Position numbers and translations under genes: made by a program. Under the pieces are notes generated by a model. The model did not search any database and was not told the origin of the DNA. It worked only from the letters and a program-made list of their open reading frames with translations. A DNA stretch of 64,000 nt from Megamerina dolium (Eukaryota > Arthropoda > Insecta > Diptera > Megamerinidae): the NCBI GenBank assembly GCA_963854835.1, contig OY978529.1, positions 11,864,775 to 11,928,774 of the forward strand. The letters run 5' to 3'. This document shows positions 41,701 to 50,414 of this stretch, in pieces. Position 1 is the first letter of the stretch. Each line of letters starts with the position of its first letter.

Positions 41701-43775
41701 AGAACATTCTTTGGCATTTATTTTTTGAAGATTATGTCTTTCAAATGTTGGCCGCGGCTACGTCTCAGATGATCCATCCGTTGAGTCCAATTTTCGATGT
41801 CTCATTCGAGTATTTCGACTGGTAACTGGCGAATGGCACGCGTGATGTTTTGCTCCAAGGCCTGAATCGAAGCGGGTTTGTCCGCATAAACTTTAGACTT
41901 TACATATCGCCACAGGAAAAAGTCTAACGGTGTGATATCACACGATCTTGATGGCCAATCGACCAGCCTAAAATGTGAAATTATCTGCTCACCGAAGTGT
42001 TCTCTCAATAAATCCATGGATTGATGCGATGTGTGGGAAGTGACGCCGTCTTGTTGAAACCAAATGTCACCGAGATCACGAGCTTCAATTTCAGGCATCA
42101 AATAGTCGGATATCATGGCACGATAACGGTCGCCATTGACGGTTACGTTCTCACCGGCATCATTTTTGAAGAAATATGGACCGATGATTCCACCGGCTCA
42201 CAAACCACACCAAACCGTTGTTTTTTCTGGATGAAGTGGCAGCTGTTGAATCTCTTTAGGTTGCTCTTCGTCCCAAATGCGGCAATTTTGAGCCAGAAAT
42301 GGGCCTCATCGCTGAACAAAATTTGGCTCGAAAACGTCGGGTCTTCTTGGAACTTTTCAAGAGCCCATAGAGCGAAGCGATGTCGCTTGGGAAGGTTGGG
42401 CGGCTTCAGTTCTTGCACAAGCTGTATTTTGTACGCTTTCAATTTAAGATCTCGACGTAAAATGCACCAAGTCGTTCCATACGTCAGTCCGAGTTGCTGC
42501 GAACGGCGCCGAATCGACTCTCCACGGTCTTCGTGTACACTCTCATCTACGGCCGCTATATTTTCTTCACTGCGTGCTGGACGTGGTCTATTCGGTCGAA
42601 TATTATCCAATAATGAATGCTGGGTCTCAAGATGGGTGATGGTGTTGCGAATAGATATGTTGGCCGATTATGTTGACCATAAGTTGAGCGTAGTGCACGG
42701 AACACATTCCTCACAGAACGTGAATTTTCGTAATAAAGTTGAACGATTTGTAAACGTTGTTCAGAAGTAAGTCTTTTCATGATGAAATGCCAAACAATAC
42801 TAAACAAAAATAACATGACAGCATGGCACGACTCACACGTGATCTGTCAAAAAAAAGGCTATTGAAAAAAGTATGTCTACTTGGATCACCCAATAAAATG
42901 TATGAAATGTACAGAAAGCTGTTTTCTGAGGCATCTTCTGAAGTTTTAACAAATGGATAAATGCCTTCACTTAAACGGAGAATATTTTGAGAATTGAAAA
43001 ATGAATTAATTTTTTGTTTTAGGCAAAAAAACTTTCAGTTTGACCATCTCTATACTTTGTAATAATGGCAAGTAATATATGTTATTTCAGGTTAAGAATA
43101 TTGGAGAGAAGAAAGGTGCAATAGAACAATTAACACTCGTAAACCACACCGAATGTCACTGCGTAGATAAAGCGAGTCACATGCCGGATGAGTATGCTGG
43201 AAATATTGATAGTATTTTCGCCCAGACACCTTCAGCATTAGGACGAGGAACTGTTTTGGATTGCAATTGCCCGAAGCTATATGAAAAGATATTGCAAGAA
43301 GACAATTACTGTCGATGTGATTGTTCGTCAGGTAACATGGGTTGTGACTGGTTGAAACGTGGCATGGAGCATTTCTCAATGATAGATCGAAAGTGAGTAC
43401 AGATTTTAATACAAAATTATTCCTCTTGATCGTGTTAATATTTATACACATATACCTAATCTCGGTTTTTTTTATTAATTTAACAAATCATTTTTTTAAA
43501 TTATCACCTCGTACCATAGCACTAATGTTCTTAAGCTTCTATTGCTAGTTCTAATTTGAAGGGCTATAAAACACAAACTGAATAAATTTAACATAATTTT
43601 GACGTTTTCATATCATCTTAGATGCATTCTGGATGGACGTTGTAAGCCACCAACTTGTGCATACGGTATATATGTTAGAAAACACGGTCGATGCCCTCGG
43701 CGAGAAGAACAATTTTCCACTACAATGCTCTCTTTGCCAATGACGAACACGTTGCCAGCACGAAATTACCATTGA
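19425..43775 (+). CDS. Pvf: PDGF/VEGF-related growth factor, complete, five coding exons
   Basis: Secreted ligand for the Pvr receptor tyrosine kinase. Exons are 19425-20789, 33780-33915, 37090-37301, 43091-43392 and 43622-43775. The join keeps frame and gives 722 residues. The ATG at 19425 opens a good signal peptide (LKNTYQICYIILIICLFGF, then PSPTNA); an in-frame ATG at 19326 would add 33 residues. A pro-region of over 400 residues rich in Gln, His, Asn and Ser follows, then the cystine-knot domain with all eight PDGF cysteines (six in exon 3 as ASC, PHC, HRC, GCC, QTC; two in exon 4 as TECHC). After it come DCNCP, YCRCDC and KCILDGRCKPPTC, then a basic tail. It matches Drosophila Pvf2/Pvf3 in type; which one is not resolved. 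Confidence 0.9.
21015..22200 (-). mobile_element. DD37D Tc1/mariner element with mutated transposase
   Basis: 1186 bp with TA on both sides (21013-21014, 22201-22202). The ends CAGGGTCCGGCACTCGAAGT match as inverted repeats with one mismatch over 26 bp. The minus-strand transposase is in pieces: an HTH region near 22150-21990 (TDFKRNSVIALYLAVKSQPA), 21996-21673 with YSDEKMF, and 21672-21133 with FQQDSAPSHKA. The third catalytic position, 37 residues later, reads NPKYYSLW, where relatives have an Asp. Frame breaks plus the lost Asp make it inactive. It lies in Pvf intron 1. Confidence 0.82.
22210..23386. other. Pvf intron 1, no recognised feature
   Basis: AT-rich. A frame at 22354-22536 has no family resemblance. 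Confidence 0.4.
23387..23897 (-). pseudogene. Mariner (D34D) transposase fragment
   Basis: C-terminal half of a mariner transposase, closely related to the copies at 32655 and 44556. Includes MLCIWWNQKDVLCYEP, SGETINGERYRIQL, the second catalytic Asp in FHHDNARPHVA and the third in LAPSDYHLF. The N-terminal half and both ends are missing. Confidence 0.75.
23940..25700. other. Pvf intron 1, AT-rich, no gene seen
   Basis: The region 24900-25480 is dominated by A/T homopolymer runs. An open frame at 24443-24793 (116 codons) has no signal, repeat or motif that would support a gene. Confidence 0.4.
25733..27330 (+). mobile_element. 1.6-kb non-autonomous element, left (plus) copy of an inverted pair
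   Basis: Begins TATACCCTGCATAATGCAAT. Near its other end it has ATATGCAGGGTATAGTTTGG then a GGCCCCAGCC block, so TACCCTGCAT-type sequence lies inverted near both ends. Inside are a (GTCC)n array (25869-25911) and three degenerate tandem units of about 300 bp, seen at the recurring block AATAACCATAATTGACACTT (about 26281, 26580 and 26879). No coding capacity. Superfamily not identified; a foldback-like element is possible. Confidence 0.7.
27427..29354 (+). mobile_element. tRNA-derived SINE split by the right copy of the 1.6-kb element
   Basis: The head (27427-27520) has A box TAGCTCAGTGG and B box GGTTCAATCCC, then AACAAATTTAATATAAAAAA. The body resumes at about 29126 with TTCTTTCGAACGGTACCCAC and runs to a T-rich tail near 29354. 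Together the halves equal the intact SINEs at 46527 and 61767. Flanks TTAATAAAGAAAATG and TTAATAAACAAAATTG look like an aged target duplication. Confidence 0.75.
27521..29125 (-). mobile_element. 1.6-kb non-autonomous element, right (minus) copy
   Basis: Reverse complement of 25733-27330, near identical at its outer end (first 140 bases almost unchanged) and more diverged in the middle. It has the same (GTCC)n array in reverse at about 28941-28990. It sits inside a SINE, bordered by A-runs. Confidence 0.75.
29613..30519 (-). mobile_element. DD41D element, internally deleted
   Basis: 907 bp with TA on both sides (29611-29612, 30520-30521). Ends AAGGGTTTTCCATTAGGGAC and inverted AAGGATTTTCCATTAGGGGC match over 29 bp with two mismatches, and share the first 14 positions with the 12356 element. 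The minus strand keeps a start (MVKFTNQQRLEIIKNYY), jumps across a deletion to the middle, then is open from 30066 to 29719 with WFQQDGATSHTAHV and LTPLDFFLWGF. About 400 bp of coding sequence are gone. It lies in Pvf intron 1. Confidence 0.82.
30522..32085. other. Pvf intron 1, no gene seen
   Basis: Contains a short GA run near 31197-31209. Frames at 31170-31373 and 31709-31903 have no family resemblance. Confidence 0.4.
32090..32440 (+). pseudogene. Heavily decayed mariner C-terminal fragment
   Basis: Across several frames one can read HHDNAGPHT, a Tyr-Ser-Pro-Asp-Leu-Ala block and KIPEKW near the end, in the order of a D34D mariner C-terminus. Stops and frameshifts are frequent and the N-terminal half is absent. 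Confidence 0.5.
32655..33487 (+). pseudogene. Mariner (D34D) with internal deletion
   Basis: Starts TTGAATCTATAACTTA after a TA, matching the end of the 44556 element. The frame 32722-33369 has the HTH half (LHYFNMKKTAAESHRILVEV, GNIGLKDEERTGQPKK). It then jumps from QGELAESLGQ to ICETRPVFGG, losing the block with the first catalytic Asp. FHHDNARPHIAT follows. After a frame change near 33290 the C-terminus reads FWDEIHKLPER. The terminal repeat at the 3' end was not found. It lies in Pvf intron 1. Confidence 0.75.
33780..33915 (+). CDS. Pvf: Pvf (first gene) coding exon 2
   Basis: Acceptor CATTTTAG, donor GTACAC, phase 0 in and phase 1 out. Encodes DDVENIFSNVYIPGVLTHQK then QQELGTLEAVRESRR. 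It aligns with the second Pvf at 63694-63856 (LTEQKFRELGTMEAVQQARD), which supports both calls. Confidence 0.85.
34745..35780 (+). mobile_element. Tc1-like element with one nonsense codon
   Basis: Transposase frame 34772-35494 continues in phase past a single TAG to about 35644 (ends GYPTSY). Visible: a second HTH (RPPILTQREKRCVLRLVQDN), Asp in LFSDESKFCLFG, MVWGCMSANG, Asp in FQQDNDPKHTA, Glu in DLNSIEHLWDLLE. The Asp-to-Glu spacing is 35, one more than the usual 34, because of an extra Asp in SPDDLN. The first HTH is missing, or lies on an unseen upstream exon (the frame follows a TTTCTACAG). Terminal repeats were not identified. It lies in Pvf intron 2. Confidence 0.8.
35782..37089. other. 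Pvf intron 2, no gene seen
   Basis: No mobile element or RNA gene was recognised between the Tc1-like element and exon 3. Confidence 0.4.
37090..37301 (+). CDS. Pvf: Pvf (first gene) coding exon 3: first half of the cystine-knot domain
   Basis: Acceptor ATTTTACAG, donor GTGAGT, phase 1 in and phase 0 out. Encodes EASCRIPQRRIERI, YTPHCTVLHRCTDDTGCCRS, ERQTC, then SVELYFF, supplying six of the eight PDGF-family cysteines. Confidence 0.9.
37388..37546 (+). repeat. 5'-truncated copy of the tRNA-derived SINE
   Basis: Starts within the body (ATGGAAAAGCTTTTATAAGA) and runs through GTTCTGCCGTTCGGAACCG to GTAATGGAAGAGAAGCTCGG. The tRNA-like head is absent. It lies 87 bp after Pvf exon 3. Confidence 0.75.
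37550..39137. other. Pvf intron 3, left part, no gene seen
   Basis: Rich in TACATA/TATGTA motifs near 38620-38780. Frames at 37999-38241 and 38826-39023 have no family resemblance. Confidence 0.4.
39138..39626 (+). mobile_element. 489-bp deletion derivative of a DD41D element
   Basis: TA on both sides (39136-39137, 39627-39628). Ends GGGTGATCCAATAGTAGGTA and inverted GGGTGATCCAATAAGAGCTT are inverted repeats. The frame 39248-39502 (84 codons) joins the first 16 transposase residues (MNRLTPEQRLQIVIRS) directly to the C-terminal part (CDLTQLYYFLWSYVK to the end). The deletion removes two catalytic Asps, and the third is Tyr. It cannot be a transposase but could be mobilised by a relative. It lies in Pvf intron 3. 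Confidence 0.82.
39998..40309. mobile_element. MITE of the TAGCCGC family, copy 2 (diverged)
   Basis: Ends TGCATTCTTTTGCATGCAAG and inverted AATTGCACGAGAGTTACAAA resemble each other. The interior repeats copy 1, for example AAAGCAACAACAAAAATAAG and ACTGGAATGTGCTTGGGAAA. Confidence 0.6.
40310..41070. other. Pvf intron 3, no gene seen
   Basis: Small overlapping frames on both strands at 40531-40951 without family resemblance. Confidence 0.4.
41076..41455 (+). mobile_element. Possible solo LTR
   Basis: Begins TGTAACGAGTATATATGG, has TATAAATGGGGCC near 41250 and an AATAAATTTTT signal near 41393, and could end in ATAGACA. Its first 85 bp recur at 14961. No partner LTR or coding region is attached. 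Confidence 0.4.
41609..42893 (-). mobile_element. DD41D element, near full length, decayed
   Basis: Inverted ends share GTGATCCA and GTACTTTTTT/TACTTTTTT, and the size (about 1.28 kb) equals the intact DD41D copy. On the minus strand the N-terminus is at 42780 (MKRLTSEQRLQIVQLYYENS), the middle at 42610-42143 (ILFSDEAHFW) and the C-terminal half at 42116-41802 (WFQQDGVTSHTSH, ITPLDFFLWRYVK). At least three frame breaks or stops separate these. All three catalytic Asps are still readable. It lies in Pvf intron 3. Confidence 0.8.
43091..43392 (+). CDS. Pvf: Pvf (first gene) coding exon 4: end of the domain and cysteine-rich tail
   Basis: Acceptor GTTATTTCAG, donor GTGAGT, phase 0 in and phase 2 out. 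Begins VKNIGEKKGAIEQLTLVNHT then ECHC, completing the knot. DCNCPKLYEKILQEDNYCRC and NMGCDWLKRGMEHF follow. Confidence 0.9.
43622..43775 (+). CDS. Pvf: Pvf (first gene) last coding exon
   Basis: Acceptor ATCTTAG after a 229-nt intron. Encodes CILDGRCKPPTCAYGIYVRK, GRCPRREEQF and ends ARNYH with TGA at 43773-43775. A possible polyadenylation signal AATAAA lies at 43803-43808. Confidence 0.87.
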
Positions 43776-44555
43776 ATTCTGCAACTACATGTTTAAGTAT
43801 TAAATAAATAGTAAATAACTATGATTTACTATTATATGTGTGAATAGTACATGATACATATAGTACTACCTATATGTATGTGCTGTTATGTCAGTCAATC
43901 ATCTGCAAAGAAAATATTTAGATAAGAGCGCATCTAAACCGAGTTATTTAGGTTTTAAATATTCTGATTTTTATTCTAGTACATATTTTATACAAATAAT
44001 TACTTATTTGCCTACATATATCATATAAATTTATTGCTTGTGAAAATAGTAGATAGCTTAAAGCACGTATTATAAAATCATGTTTATAATATTTACTAGT
44101 TATACCTTACTATATTATAGTAGTATATTTACTTATATGAAAATGTATGTGTGTGTGTTCATATTGATCATTAATGAAACGTTTTTTAACTACTTTTGTA
44201 ATCGACTTTTATTTGTTAACGTTCGAATCAGTTTTTCAATTACAAGTGCTTGCTGATTTTATTCCTATTTTTATTGTTAGATCAGACGATTACATTGGCC
44301 AAGTGTTGCATAACATGTTGCACCGTCCTCTTGGAAATAAAGATCACAAGTATTACTTCCTCCATTTATCATTATAATATTCAACATTCACAATAACTGC
44401 TTCGCCATCATTATTTTGAAAGAAACCGATCTAATAATTCGTCAACTTTAAAGACTACACCTAAGAGTTACTTATTCGAAGCTTTTCCTCACCACAGATA
44501 CGATAATTCTATTGGTCGCCCAATATTTTATGATATGTATAAAATGTCAATTTTA
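43776..44555. other. 3' flank of the first Pvf gene
   Basis: Probably 3' untranslated sequence up to an AATAAA at 43803-43808 or later. No other feature was recognised. Confidence 0.4.
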
Positions 44556-45698
44556 TTGGATCTATAACTTAATTTGTTGATTCCATCCCAAAAGAGCTGC
44601 GCCGGCTTGGCGGCCAAGAATGAATCAAGCCAATTTTTAATACAATGTTCTGATGTGAACCTTATTCCAGTGAGGGCGTTCTGCATCGATCGGAATAAAT
44701 GGTAGTCGGACGGGGCAAGGTCTGGGCTATAAGGCGGGTGAGCCAAAACTTCCCAGCCGCTGTTTTCCAAATAGATTTTGACCGCTGTTGCAGCATGAGG
44801 CCGAGCGTTATCATGATGGAAAATTATGGACTCAAGTCTTGTCGCAAATTCCGGGCGTTTTTCGGCTATTGCTCTCTTCAAACGGATTAATTGTATTCGG
44901 TAGCGTTCTCCATTGATGGTTTCACCCGATATTAGCGGCTCATAAAACAGCACACCCTTCTGATCCCACCAAATACAGAGCATTATCTTCGCGCCATGGA
45001 TATTCGGCTTTGCCGTTCATTCGGCTGGTTGGCCGGGTTTCACATATGATTTTTTGCGCTTGGGGTTGTCATAATGGATCCATTTTTCATCACCAGTAAC
45101 AATCCGATGCAAAAATGTCTTCTTTTTGTGGCGTTCAGCAGCATTTCGGATATGCAAAATCACCTTTCAACGTCTCTCGGCTTCAGTTCATGTGGCACCC
45201 AATTTCCTTGCTTTTGAATGTATCCGGCTGCTTTTAAACGTTTTGAAATGGCTGCTTGAGTGACTCCCAAAGATTCTGCAAGCTCTCCTTGTGTTTGGCA
45301 ACAATCTTCATCGAGTAATGCTTTCAGTTCTTCATCTTCAAACTTTTTTGGCTGCCCAGGTCGTTCTTCGTTTTCAAAACCAAAATTACCACTTTTTAAT
45401 CGTGCAAACTACATTTGGCACGTTCGCTCAGCTAGAGCATGTTCACCATAAACTTCCACCAAAATACGATGACTTTCGGCAGCAGTTTTTTTCATATTAA
45501 AGTAATGAAGAAGAACTCCCCGCAAAAACACTCTTTCAGGCACAAAGTTCGACATATTTGAGTGAAAAAAATTGGCATATACTGAGAAAGACGCACAATG
45601 ACAGTAGCTTTCCAACGCATGTTCGGAATATTGGAACGATGGAATAATAATCAAGTTATGCCATCTCTTAGCAAACCGCAAGAAAGTTATAGATCCAA
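44556..45698 (-). mobile_element. Mariner (D34D), near full length, decayed
   Basis: 1143 bp between TA dinucleotides. Ends TTGGATCTATAACTT are inverted repeats of at least 15 bp. On the minus strand the N-terminus lies near 45555 (FVPERVFLRGVLLHYFNMKK, then TAAESHRILVEV), the middle is broken by frame changes between 45410 and 44990, and 44983-44528 is open with FHHDNARPHAAT and LAPSDYHLFRSMQ. Same family as the 23387 and 32655 copies. It lies between the two Pvf genes. Confidence 0.8.
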
Positions 45699-45829
45699 TA
45701 ATAATACGAGAACGAGAACGTTGGAGGTTTTTTTTCCACACTTCTACTCATATTGAGCTTCTACGCAAATAATGGTGAGTGAAAGTTTCGGTCCAGCACC
45801 ATCAATCTGTGTTGTTAGGCGGTGCCAGT

Positions 45830-46130
45830 TACGAAAACCACTTATAACCAGACGTTGCGCCTAATCCGAGGTTGGAGGAGAATTCCAAAAGACGAAGTCG
45901 GAAGCACTCTCCGAATATGGGATTGAATTCTTACGGAACTCCTTTGAACAAATACAAAGAGGCAACAGGCATCCCTAACATGCTACCACAAGATATCAAT
46001 GCTCAAATAACAAAGCCACATATACCTGTTCATTCAAAGAAGTGCTATGCGCCTGTCGCCGAAACTGAAGGCATGGGTGTTCAAAGATGATTAGGCCTTA
46101 GAGTAAGATTAGCACGCTGACTGTGATCTG
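45830..46130 (+). other. Unassigned open frame
   Basis: 72 codons at 45872-46090 (contains GLNSYGTPLNKYKEATGIPN and KPHIPVHSKKCYAP). More balanced composition than its surroundings, but no family recognised. It may be a fragment of a retroelement or an exon; no splice sites are persuasive. Confidence 0.25.
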
Positions 46131-46526
46131 AGCGTATATGTCGTTATGGTGGAGAATTCTCTAGCGTAAAAGTAAAATATGCTCATTGCGCAAAACAACA
46201 TTTGCCGCATCTGCAAATCAGATCAGGACTATTCACACGTATGGAGACTTTCTTAGTACCCAATTGAATTACAAAACTATCGAACTATCACACATTGATT
46301 TTACTTGTATTGAAATTAATGTGGTATTCATTCCTAAAGCGTAGTAACCTTGCCAGAGTACGGCCGACGACATTACACATATGATAGCCACAATTTAAAA
46401 GCCTTTGAAGAACTTCATCTTAATTAAAGCCATAGCAATCATTGAGGCTCTCTCTAATCTAGGGGTTGTTTAATAGACAGGTTTTATACTGACCCTTATA
46501 ACAATCAATGAGACTATACGCCAATT

Positions 46527-46875
46527 GGGTGCCGTAGCTTAGTGGTTAGTGTGTTGGCCTTCTGATCTGTAGGTCGTGGTGCAATCCCCGGCTGAAGCAT
46601 AACAAATTTAATATCAAAAATATTCTTCCTTCGAACGGTACCCACCTGTCGGCAAGCAATTGGCAATTCATCTGAAAGTAACAACTTGCCACGAAAAAGC
46701 TTCTAAAAGAACTGTGTGACAAAACTCAGAAAAAGTGATGTCACAAGGGTTCTGCCGTTCGGAACCGGCTAATATAAGTATAAGTACTGTTCAAAACAAC
46801 AACTCACAACAGTAATGGAAGAGAAGCTCGGCCAATGAGTTCTTTGGGGCTTTAAGTGCCACATATTTATTTTTT
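46527..46875 (+). mobile_element. tRNA-derived SINE, full length
   Basis: 349 bp bounded by a perfect 12-bp target duplication TATACGCCAATT (46515-46526 and 46876-46887). The head GGGTGCCGTAGCTTAGTGG contains the A box, and GGTCGTGGTGCAATCCCC the B box (one base short). The body includes ACGGTACCCACCTGTCGG and GGTTCTGCCGTTCGGAACCG, and the end is T-rich (TTTATTTTTTT). This copy defines the family's limits. Confidence 0.88.
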
Positions 46876-46887
46876 TATACGCCAATT

Positions 46888-48215
46888 AGCGTTCTCTACA
46901 AAATGTAGCTCTTCTATTTGTGCTGTGAGTACTTATAGTCAGCGATTTAAGCGATCACAGGCTTCAAAACTGTAGCATATGCGCACAACTTGGAAATTAC
47001 CGTTTCCGAAAAGAACGGTAACATGGTAAATACCGTTATTATAGTAGCAATAAAAGCACACGCGTCTGTTTATTAATTTTTAATTTGTAAAAAATTGGTG
47101 GATATTTTTTGAAGCCATTTTTCACAAGACAGCCACAATGGAAATAGTTGAATAATTCATATTTTATCTCTTACTCATAACATGGTATACATATACCTAT
47201 AAATAGACTATCGCGGTTGCTGAATTTGATTGAATCGACTGTAATTGAAAGCTCCTTTAATTTAACTCATTTTATGTTATATTAATTTAATTAATTTAAT
47301 TAATTTATTTAACTTTAATTTGGTCAATACGAAGATAATTTTTTAAACTGACATCAGATAGCTTTAGCTCGTAGCTTTAAAGTAAGGTATTCTTAACTTA
47401 AGTACCAATACTTAAGTAGATAATAGTTAGTTGAAATCTACAAACGTAAACAATTTTATAGTTTGCGGCCATCGCCCTACGAAAAATGTTAGTCCAATCC
47501 AAAGGCAATATATATGTACGTACAATTAAAAGTTAACGTTAGTTGGTTTGAAAGTAGTTTTACGTTACTTTTATGCTAGTCTGTAGAAATGAATGTGTGT
47601 GTCGTTATATGTACTTAAGAAAAGTGCACAAGAAAACAAAGCTGGTAGAGAAGCTGTTTGTTTATTTTCGCAGCGAAGAAAGGTAATTGAAAAAAAAATC
47701 CGTTATACATGTTTATGGGTGTAAGTGTGCCTGTGAAACTTATACATAAAAATGCTGCATTCGCCTCAGTGGATAGTTGATTTAGGCTTCTTTTTGGTTG
47801 TACATAGTATAACAATTGACGTACGACGGTCGGTTTCGGTGTAATAATCTCCTTGGTAAGAGAAAACAGCGGAGTGGGTCAGTTAGCCAGTTGGCGGCAT
47901 TTGCAAGATCCACAATACATCAGCTTTAATTGGATAACATTCACCAGTAGAAGAAGAAGTGCAGCAGCTATAATCACATAGTTTAACAGTAAGTCAATAT
48001 TTACATGCCGAATACACAGTATAATTATGTAAGGTATGGCAAAAACAGAGAGTAATTATCTACATCTCATGAAAGAAAGGAGCAGTAAATAACGAAACAA
48101 CAAACAAAATATACATTTTTCATGTGTTTAAATGATCTAATGTTAAAACTGATATAATTTAAGAACACATACTATTGGGGTTATTCTAAAGGGCTGTAAC
48201 TGTTCCATGAGATGA
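46888..48215. other. Intergenic DNA, no gene seen
   Basis: Contains four TTAATTTAATTAATT-type units near 47281-47310. The frame at 47615-47815 has no family resemblance. Confidence 0.4.
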
Positions 48216-48239
48216 ATTTAATCTTCCAGCCATCATATC

Positions 48240-48480
48240 GACTGTCAAACTTGGCTCAGCTTGGGGTAAAAGACCTCAGGACGACCAGAGCGTGGGGCAT
48301 CCTCAACGTCACAATTACCACTTCGGAATTTGGAAAACCACTTTTGCGCAGTCCTTACACTCGCGGTATTCTCCCCATGAGTTGCGTTCATTTCTGCAGC
48401 AGTAGCTGTTGCATATGTTCCACTTCTATAAAAAAAAATACAAAATATGCCTCTTATACTCGTTCGAAGATTCCAGTTTA
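48240..48480 (-). pseudogene. Mariner N-terminal (HTH) fragment
   Basis: Minus strand reads TASVRTAQKWFSKFRSGNCD then VEDAPRSGRPEVF, the second helix-turn-helix and linker of a mariner transposase. The catalytic domain is absent. Confidence 0.65.
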
Positions 48481-48984
48481 TTTTTTTAACAACGCGTACT
48501 TCTATTCGCGATTAAAAACAATTTTTGAATGCACATGCACAATAAAAATAGTTCCTTTATCTCCCACGAATTATTTATTGTACGCCAAAAGCGCCTAAAT
48601 AAATAAATTCTTTTCTTTTAATTTTCTGAAACGAAATATATGGACACATGGGGAACCGAGCGGCTCTAATATGCATTCAGTGCGCTCGCAACGTGCGGTA
48701 AACCGCTCTGCTCTCACTTCAGATAGCGCATTTATTAACATTATCATGTCATTGGATGTAGGAGCTTTGTTCTCGCTGTAAGAAATAACAAATCGTAGCG
48801 AGTACGGAGCGCTACATTCTTGTTGTTCACTAAGAACATATTGAAAACAGAGCGCTCTACTCCAACTACGATCAATCATTATAATTCTGATATACATTTT
48901 GATTAAAATTATTTGACAATTTCAATATTTTTTCTCTTCGCCGCCAGTTGAATCAAAATAATTTATTTTCATTCAACCGAATAT

Positions 48985-49520
48985 CGATTTAGGCCAAAAA
49001 TAACATGCTTCTCCAGCCATCTCTGTTCTTCGCGAGCTGGCGCCAGTTAGAAATTCCAAGCGCCGTCAGGTTCTACAGTACTTGATCTTTCCACGGGAGG
49101 TTAGGTCTTCCTCTTCTGCGTCGTCGTCCAGCGAGTTCCGAATATAACACCTTCTTAGCTGGAGCGTGTTCTTCCATACGCTCGAAATGACCTAGCCAGC
49201 GCAGCCGCTGGATTTTGATGTGCTTTACTATGTGAATTTCGGCATACAGCTCGTACAGCTAATGGTTGTACCTTATTCGGTACTCGCCACCAACGCAAAT
49301 AGGTCCAAAGGTCTTGCGTAGGACTTTTCTCTCGAAAACTCTAAGCATTCGCTCATCCGAGGTAGAAATTGTCCAGGCTTCAGCGCCATATGTTAGCTTT
49401 GAGAACCGCTGTTGGGCTAAATGAAGCTTTGTTTTCATGGACTCTGCATATTGAATTTTGATTTTGACATTTCGCAAATTACCGAAAATATATTCGTCGA
49501 AGAGTTTCAATAAAGCCATT
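48985..49520 (-). pseudogene. C-terminal fragment of an RTE-like non-LTR retrotransposon
   Basis: 49519-49259 encodes YGAEAWTISTSDERMLRVFE then RKVLRKTFGPICVGGEYRIR. After a frame change, 49260-48985 encodes RLRWLGHFERMEEHAPAKKV, GRRRRRGRPNLPWKDQ and NWRQLAKNRDGWRSM. Both blocks sit after the reverse transcriptase in RTE-type elements. 5'-truncated. Confidence 0.7.
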
Positions 49521-49529
49521 GAAACTCCG

Positions 49530-50050
49530 CTCCGTCCCAGTTGAATTGCATGATGACATCCTTCGATAAGAGCACATCAATTGCCTTATCCTTTGTTAAA
49601 ACGGACTTTATTTAAGAAATATGGTTAACGGATTAGAAAGAGGGACAGAAAGTCATTCCTTAGAAAGTAGTTCTTTTTCTTTTGCGTCCACATCCATAGC
49701 TTCTATAGTTTTCATTGGAAAACTTGTAGACGTTTCTCTTCAGCGCTTCCACACAATTAAATGAGAAGTAAGGGAAAAATTAAATTATACAGGTATGTGA
49801 TAGAAATCGTTTTCGTTCGGAATAGCAAACGACATCATTTTGACCTGTGATGTGTTTCATTTTCACTTTCGAATTTCAAATCGTACGAATTGGCCTGTGA
49901 TGAAATTCGGTTTTTACGATTACATAACGAAATGAATTCGTTGATATTTCTTTAAGCGATTTCAGGACAAGTTGTGTGCGAAATGTAAGTTTTTAGGTGA
50001 AAATTCGATTAATGATGTTAGTATTAATTATATGATATTTACGTCGAAAA
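49530..50050. other. Intergenic DNA, no gene seen
   Basis: No recognisable feature. Confidence 0.35.
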
Positions 50051-50059
50051 CATAAGAAG

Positions 50060-50414
50060 CTCAAGAAGCTACATTCATTAGTTTTATGAAGCAGAGTGTC
50101 GAGCTTGCCAAAAATTTTACAAAAGGTGAGTGAGTGGGAATGGAACCTCCACAAAAGAATGCAAGCAGATTGAAAAAGGTAAATGTTTTATAAGAACTTT
50201 AAGTTTGGTTATACAATTTCATTATATTCAGATGTGGTTGGACTGGAAGGTGTACATCCAGAAGAAACTGGCTCAAAATAATGTGGAAAGAAGTTCAACC
50301 GGATACAATCAGTACATCTTAACACCAACCGAGGAGATAATTGCTGCTATTTGTGGACTGCATGTTAGCGTTGGCGGCATTCCAAACGCGAAATCATTTT
50401 ACGATCGCATCTGA
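50060..50414 (+). pseudogene. Zeste/Myb-SANT-like DNA-binding domain remnant with a small intron
   Basis: EAQEATFISFMKQSVELAKN, then FTKG up to about 50130, then a stop, then GMEPPQKNASRLKK to 50178. A 53-nt intron (50179-50231, GTAAAT to TATTCAG) is followed by MWLDWKVYIQKKLAQNN, TGYNQYILTPTEEIIAAICG and a TGA at 50412-50414. The Trp-x3-Trp-Lys pattern is that of the regulatory-protein-zeste-type Myb/SANT domain. The centre, which should carry another helix, is deleted. It could be a host pseudogene or a piece of a transposon-associated gene. Confidence 0.5.

Noticed and set aside
42021..42770. 249-codon open frame on the plus strand
   Set aside because: Opposite-strand shadow of the DD41D transposase remnant at 41609-42893.
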